Position numbers and translations under genes: made by a program. A DNA stretch of 64,000 nt from Schizochytrium sp. TIO01. Its lineage: Eukaryota > Sar > Bigyra > Thraustochytrida > Thraustochytriidae. Shown here in pieces: positions 40,304 through 49,271 of this stretch. Each line of letters starts with the position of its first letter. Within the stretch, counting starts at the first letter, position 1. The stretch covers positions 4,077,048 through 4,141,047 of the forward strand of contig SMSO01000031.1 of NCBI GenBank assembly GCA_004764695.1, given 5' to 3'. The notes under the pieces are model-generated. The model did no database searches and was not told the origin of the DNA. It saw only the letters and a list, made by a program, of their open reading frames with translations.

Positions 40304-42571
40304 GTGTTTTCGGTCTGGATGACTCAGAAATGCCAAGGCTGGGACTTGGATGGCCCGGATGACGGCGACTACACCGCGCTTTCGAGGCGCCAGAAGAGCG
40401 CGATCCGCGCTGCTATGGCTGGTCGGCATGTTTTTGTGACTGGCGGGGCCGGTTGTGGCAAGTCGAGAACCGCCGCAGCGCTTGTGGCGGCTCTGAGGAG
40501 GCGATACGGCGTGGAACGTGTCGCGGTGACGGCGGCTACGGGTCTGGCAGCAACTTCTTTGGATCAGGCGACTTCTCTGCACGCATTTGCGGGCATTGGC
40601 CTCGGAAAAGGATCTCGCGAGGACCTCGCAGTCCTGGTACGTGGTAAAGGTGATGCCCGGCGACGATGGATGCGAGCCCGGGCGCTCGTGATTGATGAAA
40701 TTTCACAGATTGACGCCGAACTACTCGATGCTTTAAGTTTTGTAGCGCGAAAAGTGCGGCCAGCAAAGAACAAGGGTGCCTTTGGCGGACTTCAGATCAT
40801 CCTTGTGGGAGATTTTGGGCAGCTACCGCCGGTTCGTAGCGAGGCAGGACTTGCATTTGAAGCGGAGGTCTGGCAAGAGCTGTTTGGTAAGGAGAAAGGA
40901 TTCGTGGTGAACCTCGATAGGTGCTTCAGACTGCAGAGTGTCTGTGAGATCAACCACCAGATAAACTCCGATTCACAAAAACAAAACAAAAGTCAGGATC
41001 GTCGGAACGACACAAGGTATCAGAAGCAATTACAACATGATGACCATCACCATCAAACAGATCAGCGAAACCTTGGGAAGCGCGAGAAACTGCAAGATCA
41101 AGAAGCCCAGGCCAATGATATATTTCTGGAGCATTTAAATGCGCTCCGGATGGGGAAATTATCAATTGAGGGTGCACGCTGGCTCAAAAAGACTTGTCCA
41201 GTTCGTAGAGCTGAAGATGAACCAGAACCTACACAGCTCTGCGCACGCAATGACCAGGTGAATCGTATTAACGAAGAGCGCGTGGACACATTGGCTAGAG
41301 ATGGTGCAATTGTTCATGACTTTGTGGCACATGATTCTCTACAAACCCCAACGATAAAGAAGGATATAGATTGTGCAACGCGATTTCCACGATATCTACG
41401 CCTTGCGGTGGGGGTGCCCGTGATTCTTCTTACCACACTTGATATGCGACGAGGACTCGTGAATGGCACACAAGGGACTGTGATACGATTCGAAAGATGC
41501 AATGAGAATGGCAAGACGCTTGACCTTCCTTTAGTATCGTTTAGGACTTACTCTCAACAAGGACGAATTGAACGTATTATTTACCCTTGCAAAACAGAAG
41601 TGCCTCTGCATGGCTGTCAAGGCTGCGTGTCAGTTTCTCGTGAACAGCTGCCACTAGTTCCAGCATTTGCTATGACTATTCATAAGGCTCAAGGCCTGGA
41701 GTTGTACCGAGTACGAGTGAATCTTTCTGGTATGTTTAGTTGTGGGCAGGCCTACACTGCATTATCACGAACTAAGTCAGTGGCTGGATTGGAGATTGAA
41801 AATCTTAATGAGAGGTCTATCTGTGCGCACCCGAAAGTTGTTAAGTTTTATAATAACTTGCTGGGTATCTCAACAAGACACATGACGCATGCGAGAGAAA
41901 CTTGTAACGAAGCTGGCGACTCTAGTGATGAGAACATGAACGACGATCTAAAAAATGGTTTTGAGAATAAAGGCCGTCACGATCTCTACCAGTCATTTTC
42001 TAAAATCGAAGAAGATAATGAAACCTCTTCCGAGAGATCTGTGTCAACAAATTATGCTGATGACTCTGCTCTTCAAGAGCAATGCAATCTTGTGTTTAAA
42101 ACTGAAATCGATACATCCAACGAAACTTCAACACTAGACTTTGCGACGAGTCCGTCTAACACCGCACGCAGAGGAATTCTAATAGAGACCTCCCACTCAC
42201 ATGGCATTGCTGTGCACGGTAAGTGCGATGGGCCATACAACATTAATGATGCGAGGTCGAGCAATTCGGAAAAGAATTCTGATTACCAGCTCATTAAGCG
42301 AAGCAAAAGTAAAAAGCGAATCTCTTCAACTCCAGGGAATGAGAGCAAGCAGTCTAATAATCATCCTCGTAAATTGCAGTGGCGTCGCCGGCCTGCAGGC
42401 CCGGATTGCAGTGCGGCATCCTCTTGTAATACTACTATGCCTGCTGAAATTGATCTAACTGATTCGCCAATTCCCGCATCTCCGGATGACGAATGGGAAA
42501 GTACGGTGATCCCTTCTACCCCAAACAATGGAGAAGAGAATGTGGTAATTCCAGAGTCGCCATTCCCTTGA
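40304..42571 (+). CDS. PIF1-family DNA helicase
   Basis: A 755-residue SF1B 5'-3' DNA helicase predicted to unwind DNA, as at forks, telomeres or G-quadruplexes in nucleus or mitochondria. Walker A GGAGCGKS (47-54), Walker B VIDEISQID (129-137), motif III ILVGDFGQLPPV (166-177), and the C-terminal helicase motifs FAMTIHKAQGLELYRV and AYTALSRTKSVAGLEI are all present. A Gln/Asn/His-rich insert (about 222-265) sits between RecA folds. Residues 540-755 are disordered. The last 43 carry EIDLTDSP (about 715-722) and ENVVIPESPFP, which resemble a SUMO-interacting motif and a phospho-SP site. The start may be the Met at 40304 or the second Met at 40319. It converges with the ATG10-like gene, stop codons 125 bp apart. 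Confidence 0.93.
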   Translation: MFSVWMTQKCQGWDLDGPDDGDYTALSRRQKSAIRAAMAGRHVFVTGGAGCGKSRTAAALVAALRRRYGVERVAVTAATGLAATSLDQATSLHAFAGIGLGKGSREDLAVLVRGKGDARRRWMRARALVIDEISQIDAELLDALSFVARKVRPAKNKGAFGGLQIILVGDFGQLPPVRSEAGLAFEAEVWQELFGKEKGFVVNLDRCFRLQSVCEINHQINSDSQKQNKSQDRRNDTRYQKQLQHDDHHHQTDQRNLGKREKLQDQEAQANDIFLEHLNALRMGKLSIEGARWLKKTCPVRRAEDEPEPTQLCARNDQVNRINEERVDTLARDGAIVHDFVAHDSLQTPTIKKDIDCATRFPRYLRLAVGVPVILLTTLDMRRGLVNGTQGTVIRFERCNENGKTLDLPLVSFRTYSQQGRIERIIYPCKTEVPLHGCQGCVSVSREQLPLVPAFAMTIHKAQGLELYRVRVNLSGMFSCGQAYTALSRTKSVAGLEIENLNERSICAHPKVVKFYNNLLGISTRHMTHARETCNEAGDSSDENMNDDLKNGFENKGRHDLYQSFSKIEEDNETSSERSVSTNYADDSALQEQCNLVFKTEIDTSNETSTLDFATSPSNTARRGILIETSHSHGIAVHGKCDGPYNINDARSSNSEKNSDYQLIKRSKSKKRISSTPGNESKQSNNHPRKLQWRRRPAGPDCSAASSCNTTMPAEIDLTDSPIPASPDDEWESTVIPSTPNNGEENVVIPESPFP

Positions 42572-42696
42572 TGATTTGTTTAAATCATGAAAACTCTAGC
42601 AATAGTATAGGTGTGTCGTTTGTAAATATGAATAAGATTGAAAGGTATGGAGCTATAATATGCCTGAGGAAAAAAATTTAACATTTGATGAAGTCA

Positions 42697-43676
42697 TCAT
42701 CGAAGCTTTACCTTTCGCATCTGCTGCTCAAATTGAATCGTCTTGGATACATCCTTCGGATCAAGTCGAATTCCGGTACTTGGCGCAACCATTGACAACC
42801 ACGATACAATTGAAAGGGTTGCTGAATCGCCAGAGTACATGAGCATACTTTCGGTATCGCACGCGTGAACCATGAGAGTAGTAGTAAAAGGATCACAGGG
42901 GTGCTCGACCTCGGAAATTGGAAGTTTCACCTATATTTTGTTACACGAAGATTTCATTCACCCATGTTAATTACTCAAACACTCACACAATCCCTTCAAA
43001 GTGCTTTCTGCAGCTACGGTCCATTGTGAAGATTGCAAGATGGGTTGAAACTTACAGATGTTGGTAGATATAAATCATCGACCTCCTCGGGATGTAATCT
43101 TTGTTGGTTTCCCACTTGATCAATCACTGAAAAACAAAGAACTGGGACACCATAGGGTTTCGAGTATATGATTTCTGGAGCAATATGTAGGATTCTCAAT
43201 TGAGAAGTAGTTTTAAGAGGCTCATGGTCATCACATCCTGGCAAATGTGCGCTATCCAGAAGAGGTTCTTCAAGGTCTTTCAAGGAGAACTCACCAATAT
43301 TGTTATCTATGCCGACCTCTCGAGACAATTTTGTAGATATTGATCCACTCGATATTAAAGCGTTTTCACCAGACTTCGAGCTGGATCTTAAACTTGGTGG
43401 TCCAGAATGAGCTTCCCAAGTAGCGGCAAGCTTTGACTGGGCGTCAATCGCAAACCCAGTCTTATGTTGCAGCCAGCTTTCTCGAGGATTGGTTGAAGAA
43501 GATACCCAAGCCCAACCACGAAAGGTGGGGATTTCCTCACAAGCAAGTCGAAAGCATTCGCATGCATTCTCAAATTCCTCAAACGTCACTCTCATTTCGC
43601 TTGTCGCTACAAGAGGTAATACTGGGATTGTTGAGGAGCTATAGAACAGCGGAAGCCTTTCCATCTTTTTATTCAA
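42697..43676 (-). CDS. ATG10-like ubiquitin-like-conjugating enzyme (two exons)
   Basis: The autophagy E2-like enzyme that conjugates ATG12 to ATG5. Exon 1 is 43676-43056 (207 codons) and exon 2 is 42930-42697 (77 codons plus stop), joined in phase 0 to give 284 residues. Exon 1 has FEEFENAC...GWAWVSS, the SYxVPVL-type strand PYGVPVLCF (175-182), and ends YLPTS. Exon 2 opens with ISEVEHP (212-218) then VHAC231DT, aligning with human ATG10 EHP...LHPC, where Cys is catalytic, and ends with SWLSMVAPSTGI, matching SWLS(I)VGPxxG. An acidic/Ser linker (about 90-150) is longer than in animals. The start at 43676 is the longest; Met28 (43595) is an alternative. The exon 2 end AAG|GTAAAG might be a further donor. 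Convergent with PIF1, divergent from the phosphodiesterase. Confidence 0.82.
42931..43055 (-). other. Spliceosomal intron of the ATG10-like gene
   Basis: Donor CT|GTAAGT begins at 43055 and the acceptor AAATATAG ends at 42931, 125 nt. Splicing in phase 0 joins the VPVL half to the EHP...Cys half of one known domain, which is strong support. Unspliced, translation stops 13 codons into the intron. Confidence 0.85.
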
Positions 43677-44773
43677 TTTCTTTTGTACCCATGCTTTTCT
43701 TTCTAATAGATGGTAACAAGGGGAACAATCTTCGGCGCTTATCTACACCGAATTTTCAATTACCGTTGAGAAGCTGGATTCTTGTAATTTTAATTTAGTG
43801 ACAAAGCATGTAGCATGTCCAGATTGGATACCAAAGTGAGTCTTGGAATCAATTTCAGAGCACTGTATAGTTAATCAAAATTAAAATTGTGTCTTCAAAA
43901 GTTGTTGATTTCAGTATAAACATGAAAAGGACTACAAGTTCAATACAAGCATATTATATATATTTAAAGCTTGCCACGCTGCGCGGAGGCAGAGATATCT
44001 ACCTGATGTCTTAATGTATCCTTGGGTGTGATCATAGGACATAGAGAAAAGGTCATGCAAGCTGGGCAAGTTGAGCTAACAAGTCAACACCACGTGATCA
44101 GGGTTTAACCGTGATAATAATCCGTAATATTGTAAATGTGCAAGCTCTGTTGGTAACGGATTTTTAAGAGAGGTATTGCTAGCTTTAAGCGCCATGTGTT
44201 GTGGAGTGAATGCGTGCATGCGGGGGGGGGAGTGTACCAAAGAAAGGGAACGCGCGGTCCTGCTGTATAACACAATGTGGAAGACTACGCAACCTGCGCG
44301 TCCGTGAAATAGAGCTGGTGTCTTCACACAATTAAAGAGAGACAGAAAAGAACTCAAATATTGCAGAATATTTGATGACCAAAAACTAAGCAAGCGCCTG
44401 ATAGCAGACGACGGCGCGGCTGACTTTAGCTATTGACTGAAAGCAAAGGTACAGGAGACGGCTCGGTTGCAAAGAACAAGTTAATTTCCTTGCGCTTGAT
44501 AGTCGACAACATAGTAGTCAGTTTGAATCACCCAGCCTTCTCGGTCATTGCTAGCGAAGTCAGGCACCAGACTTCACTTGTTAAATCGTACAAACTTGAG
44601 GTTTATTGCACAGACTTTATTTTATTGTAGTCTAGAATATTGAATTTGAGCATCGCGAGGGATGGAGTAGTCCGTCATTGGTTAGACCGTCAAAAAATCG
44701 ACTGCGCTACTCTTCCTTGGTTAAACCAACAAACAAATTCTAATCATTTTCTTTGAAAGTTGATTGCGACACG
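43677..44773. other. Divergent region, ATG10-like / phosphodiesterase
   Basis: About 1.1 kb, partly A/T-rich (43900-43980), with a G9 run at 44221-44230. No coding frame with motifs was recognised. Presumed promoters of both flanking genes. Confidence 0.5.
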
Positions 44774-47700
44774 ATGGGCGGGGCGTCCTCTGTTGCGGAC
44801 GCCCGTGACCATACAGCGTCAGCATTGAGAGAAAAGGCTGAAATTCTCCTCACCGAAAAGGCAAGGCAACCAAGTGAGACGAGTGAAGTCCTTCGACAGT
44901 ATGTCGAACTTTATGATAATAGTGAGGCTGGCCTTCGACAGCATTTGATGCGATTCCAAAGCCTCATGGAAAGCGTTGTTCAAAGCAGTGGGGCTCCGAT
45001 GCCATTGCAAGAAACTAGTCAAGCATTCATAGAACATGCTCATCAGTGGTTGGACATGGACGCATTCCCAACACTCATAGGAGTGTTCGTCAACAGTGAT
45101 ATTTTAATGCCTGGGGAGAGCGACAAAAAGGGTTATGGACTCGTTTCTGTGAAAGGTGACATAAAACACTTTGAGGACTTCAATCAAATACAGGATATCT
45201 TTTTGAGTGAAGGGCAAGTACTCTCTGAAAAATGTATAAACTTGAGCGAGGTTGAAGAGCATGTCACAAAGGAGTATGGGAAGAATAAAGTTAAGCTGCA
45301 CATGCTAGGAATTCCAATCTTTGGTTTTGGCGGGCACGATCTTGATGTATTATCCTATAGCCACCATCAAAGTAGTTGTTCATCACGAATCACACAAACT
45401 ATTCAGACTGTTGACTCAAAAATTTACGCCGACACACTTCACGAGGTCCCGGAAGAAGGTGTAGAACCATCAGAAGAAAAGGCTGCAGAAGAAAAACACT
45501 CCACTCAGGAAGAAATTTACACTGGACGAACTGATGAGTCTGAGGCTGTGGCTCCACAGATTGGCGCTGTAATGGTATTTTGTCAACGTTATAAAGAGGA
45601 ACAATCATCCCCTTCTAAGGAAAAGCTTCGGATGATTCGAGAGACGTTGCGACTCTTTGTTGATGCCGGTGGATTCCTGAAGCAAGCTGTGAAGGCTGAG
45701 GTGCGACAAGAACAACTGCAGAGGTCTCACCAACTCCTAGCAACATCAATGGACTCCTCGTATCTCTTCAACAACACGGAGAATGTTTTTAGAGCCTTGC
45801 AACTTTACGAAAGCTATCTTCAAGACACGCTTTCCGCAGAGTATTGTCTTGTGTTGCTAGTTGACGACACTAAAATGCAGCTCTGGCGGAAAATGGGCAA
45901 CAAACGAGTCTTACAAGTACCAATTTCTGGAGATTCCATCATTGGGGAGGTGGTAACAAGTGGAATTTCTATGCGAACCAACAAAAGAACACAATTGGGA
46001 ACAGCAGATTTTGAAGTCTTCAATTTTCTGAGTGCTAATAGTTCTTTGAATAGCGAGTTGAGGTCGATTATGTGCGTGCCGATTGGTAGCGATGTAGAGA
46101 CTTTTGGCGTCGTCGCAGTCTTCAATAAGCATGAATTCCATCAGCTTTCTTGGCCTAAACAATGTACAAAGCACCAGAGCTTGCAAGGGCGTGGATATAG
46201 CTCAAAAAGTCTTATGACGAAGGTGCAAATTTCCAAAACCCTCGACAACTCGTTTAGAAGATCTCCAGTTCAAATGCACAGTATCCGTGAATCCAAGTTC
46301 TGCAAATTCGATGAGGATCTTCTTTATGTAACGATTGAGGACCTTACAGGACTGATTGCATTCAAATATCTGGACTTGATTTATATGATGCAGGCGTCAC
46401 ATACCTCGGAACATGACGGAGATGACCATTTACGGTCTCTACTTGCTATGTATGACCCTTTGAAACGGAAAATAAACTCTCGTAGTGCTTATGGAAGTAG
46501 TACAACATCTAAAATACGCAAAGAAGGAAGTACCAACACACTACGTAGTGGAACTGAGGATATATTGGGGGTATTAGCGCATGCTCAACCTGATATCTCT
46601 TCCGAGCTTGCTGGAACTCATAGTAATGATCGGGACAAACTTGGGAATAAAGTCGACTGCCACGAGGACGAACTTGAGTCCTGGGACTGCGATGTGCTTG
46701 CTATTCCCGAATCACAACTCGATAAGTGTAGCATATCTATCTTTCAAATGTTTCACTTGCATGACTATTTCCAGATGAAGTCCTCCACCCTGGCATCATT
46801 CGTAGAGGAGGTACGTAAAAATTATCTACCAAACCCATATCACAATTTCGCGCATGGCTTTAGTGTCCTGCTTGGCTCATCCATGATGCTGCGAAAAGGC
46901 TGTGCAGAGCTTTTGAGGATGGATGACATTCTCGCTTTACTCGTTGGTGCGCTTTGCCATGACGTTGGTCACCCTGGAACGAATAACGATTTCCAAGTAG
47001 CTAGTGGCTCGAGTCTGGCTCTTTTATACAATGACGTATCTGTACTTGAAAATTTCCATGCAAGTAAAACATTCAAGATTCTACAGAAGGACTCCTGTAA
47101 TATTCTTAGCGGCATCTCAGAGAGAAGCAAGGTTCGAAAAATCCGTGAAATGATCATTAAGGCTATTCTCTCAACCGATATCTCCAAACATTTTCAGCTC
47201 ATTGATCAGCTTAAGACAAAATATCAAGCAGCTGTTACGGAGCAAGTTAATGCTAAAATAACTACTGTAGACAATGGGCAGATCCATGAATCATCTGTTC
47301 TATCAAATGAGATAATGTCGCCTCCCTCTGCACACTCCCCAAAGACTCGAGCAACACTCATGCAAGCGCGCCGTGGGACTTTCACGATGGGTTCGGGCAT
47401 CAAACCTCGTCCGAACAAGTTAACGTTGACAAAAATGAATTCTGCAGCCTCCTTTCGAGAAGGTCTTCTAAGTCCTAAACCAAAGAGCGCTCGAGCTTCG
47501 GGTGCAAGTCAGCCTTCGCTTGCGACTGTTCGAAGCGCAGACGTTTTTGACCGCAAAGAGTTCTCGGATCGTATGTTACTTGTAGAAATGATTATCCACT
47601 CTGCAGATTTGTCCAATCCAATTCTTCGATTTGACTTATACCAAGGATGGACTGACTTGGTTGTTGAGGAATTTTATAATCAAAGTCTACAAGAAAAAGC

Positions 47701-48022
47701 TCTAGGCCTCGATTCGCAGCCGCACATGTGCAATCCTCCTTCAGATGACCTTGCCAAGGCCAAACTCCAAGTTAGTTTCATTGATTTCGTTGTTGCACCA
47801 CTCTGGGTTGTGGTACAAGAAATTTTTCCGTCTCTTGCAGATCGTTACGAGACTTTGGAGAACAACCGTGATACTTGGAAACAACTCATACGTGAGATGT
47901 CTGAAGACCCAGGTAGAGCACATCGCTCTAGCACAGCATCTGCCCGCTCGAACATTGACAATAGTGAGAGCAAACAAACTGAAAAATCAGATGAATCACG
48001 TAGTGCTGAATCGCAACGTTAA
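44774..48022 (+). CDS. Class I 3',5'-cyclic-nucleotide phosphodiesterase with GAF domain
   Basis: Hydrolyses cAMP or cGMP, ending second-messenger signals. In the frame from 44753 (1089 residues; 1082 from the preferred start) a GAF-like domain spans about 330-460. The metal-binding catalytic domain holds H697-N-x2-H701 (YHNFAHGFSV), H736-D737-x2-H740 (CHDVGHPGTNND) and D952 in HSADLSNP, the full set of class I ligands. An insert of about 100 residues (about 830-930, Ser/Thr/Lys-rich) splits the two halves of the catalytic domain, unusual for the family. The start 44774 gives MGGASS, a good N-myristoylation signal, whereas the upstream Met at 44753 would hide it. The C-terminus is a Ser-rich tail. 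Substrate preference cannot be read. Confidence 0.94.
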   Translation: MGGASSVADARDHTASALREKAEILLTEKARQPSETSEVLRQYVELYDNSEAGLRQHLMRFQSLMESVVQSSGAPMPLQETSQAFIEHAHQWLDMDAFPTLIGVFVNSDILMPGESDKKGYGLVSVKGDIKHFEDFNQIQDIFLSEGQVLSEKCINLSEVEEHVTKEYGKNKVKLHMLGIPIFGFGGHDLDVLSYSHHQSSCSSRITQTIQTVDSKIYADTLHEVPEEGVEPSEEKAAEEKHSTQEEIYTGRTDESEAVAPQIGAVMVFCQRYKEEQSSPSKEKLRMIRETLRLFVDAGGFLKQAVKAEVRQEQLQRSHQLLATSMDSSYLFNNTENVFRALQLYESYLQDTLSAEYCLVLLVDDTKMQLWRKMGNKRVLQVPISGDSIIGEVVTSGISMRTNKRTQLGTADFEVFNFLSANSSLNSELRSIMCVPIGSDVETFGVVAVFNKHEFHQLSWPKQCTKHQSLQGRGYSSKSLMTKVQISKTLDNSFRRSPVQMHSIRESKFCKFDEDLLYVTIEDLTGLIAFKYLDLIYMMQASHTSEHDGDDHLRSLLAMYDPLKRKINSRSAYGSSTTSKIRKEGSTNTLRSGTEDILGVLAHAQPDISSELAGTHSNDRDKLGNKVDCHEDELESWDCDVLAIPESQLDKCSISIFQMFHLHDYFQMKSSTLASFVEEVRKNYLPNPYHNFAHGFSVLLGSSMMLRKGCAELLRMDDILALLVGALCHDVGHPGTNNDFQVASGSSLALLYNDVSVLENFHASKTFKILQKDSCNILSGISERSKVRKIREMIIKAILSTDISKHFQLIDQLKTKYQAAVTEQVNAKITTVDNGQIHESSVLSNEIMSPPSAHSPKTRATLMQARRGTFTMGSGIKPRPNKLTLTKMNSAASFREGLLSPKPKSARASGASQPSLATVRSADVFDRKEFSDRMLLVEMIIHSADLSNPILRFDLYQGWTDLVVEEFYNQSLQEKALGLDSQPHMCNPPSDDLAKAKLQVSFIDFVVAPLWVVVQEIFPSLADRYETLENNRDTWKQLIREMSEDPGRAHRSSTASARSNIDNSESKQTEKSDESRSAESQR

Positions 48023-49271
48023 ATATTACGAAGAAATGTTAAATATCACCTTCTGCTGCGAAGCTTAGTTACAAACAGAGTGAAGTCGTTGAAATAGCTT
48101 GAATCTCAAAACACCTTTTTGCTTCTTGCTAAACTTTTGGTATTTATATAGACTCCAAATGTTGGTTTCTTCTTAAAGGTCATACACCTAATTAATGAAC
48201 TGGAAAGTTAATATTTAACTCTTGTCTGCTAAAATCTCTAGATGAAGGGCCATGCGAATAAAATGCAGCTCATGGGCTTGTCAAACGTGTTTAAAACTAT
48301 GAGGTACAGTTACATTTACATGAGAATCCACACAATCTGACTGAAGTCTACGCTAAGTCGATCAGGTGCAGCCTCTGTTGATTTTTTAAAACTGACGAAA
48401 GTAATCTGGAACTTCATTCAATATGTGAAAATCAACATAACATGAGAGAAAGTTTTGTACCCATGCAAAATGATCTTCATCATCCTATGTGTTTCGAAAG
48501 GAACGAGTAGGTGCCATATTTTTATATACCCTTCCCAACGCAAAAAATAAACAAATTGAAAACATAGACCTTTTCAGAAGTTTGCCATCAACATAATTTC
48601 TCAACTTAGACTGGGCGCGACCTTCATAGGAAGAGAGAATATGACTTGGCACATAAGTTAAGACAAGATCAAAGATGTTATCCCAGCAAATATCGCGTGT
48701 TCAAGGCTAATACTCGTACACCGACTCCCCAGCATATTCCAGAACTGCCCCCGTTCAATATAATGTATAATAAGAAATAAACAAGCAAAAGAAAATTAGA
48801 GAAAAAAACGTCAAAGATTTATCCATAGCTCTAGCTTGGTTTAGCAACGTCAGAATTGACCCCGGAATATCTTGTTTGAAAGTGTTTATCAGCTTCTGAA
48901 ATCCATAACTGATGCAGTATGAAAATGTGCTTGTGTGTGAAGGCTTCGAACAGGTCTCAGCTAAGGTTAAGCTTACATAAACACAATCTCTAAGATCTGG
49001 CTGAGTAAATTTAGGTCTTTATTTACTCTTCTCTTCAGAATATCCGAGATAAAAGGTTACAAATTCGTTTGCCATCGCAAATGAACAAACCATCAAAGTA
49101 GTAAAAGATAACACAATTAGGAACTGAAGTGGAGTGACACTAGAAAATGAACTCCGAAAAGGAGATGAGACAAGGTCGAAAATAGAAAAAACAGAAACAC
49201 AGCGGAATGCTATGAAAAGCCACCAGTGCACTACAAAGAGATATAGCAAACGCGGGAATGACATATGTGAA
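48023..49271. other. Intergenic region between convergent genes
   Basis: About 1.25 kb of 3' flanks. A 90-residue minus-strand frame (49291-49019) has two hydrophobic stretches and begins inside the lectin gene's last codons. It is probably fortuitous, in the 3' UTR. Nothing else was recognised. Confidence 0.5.
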
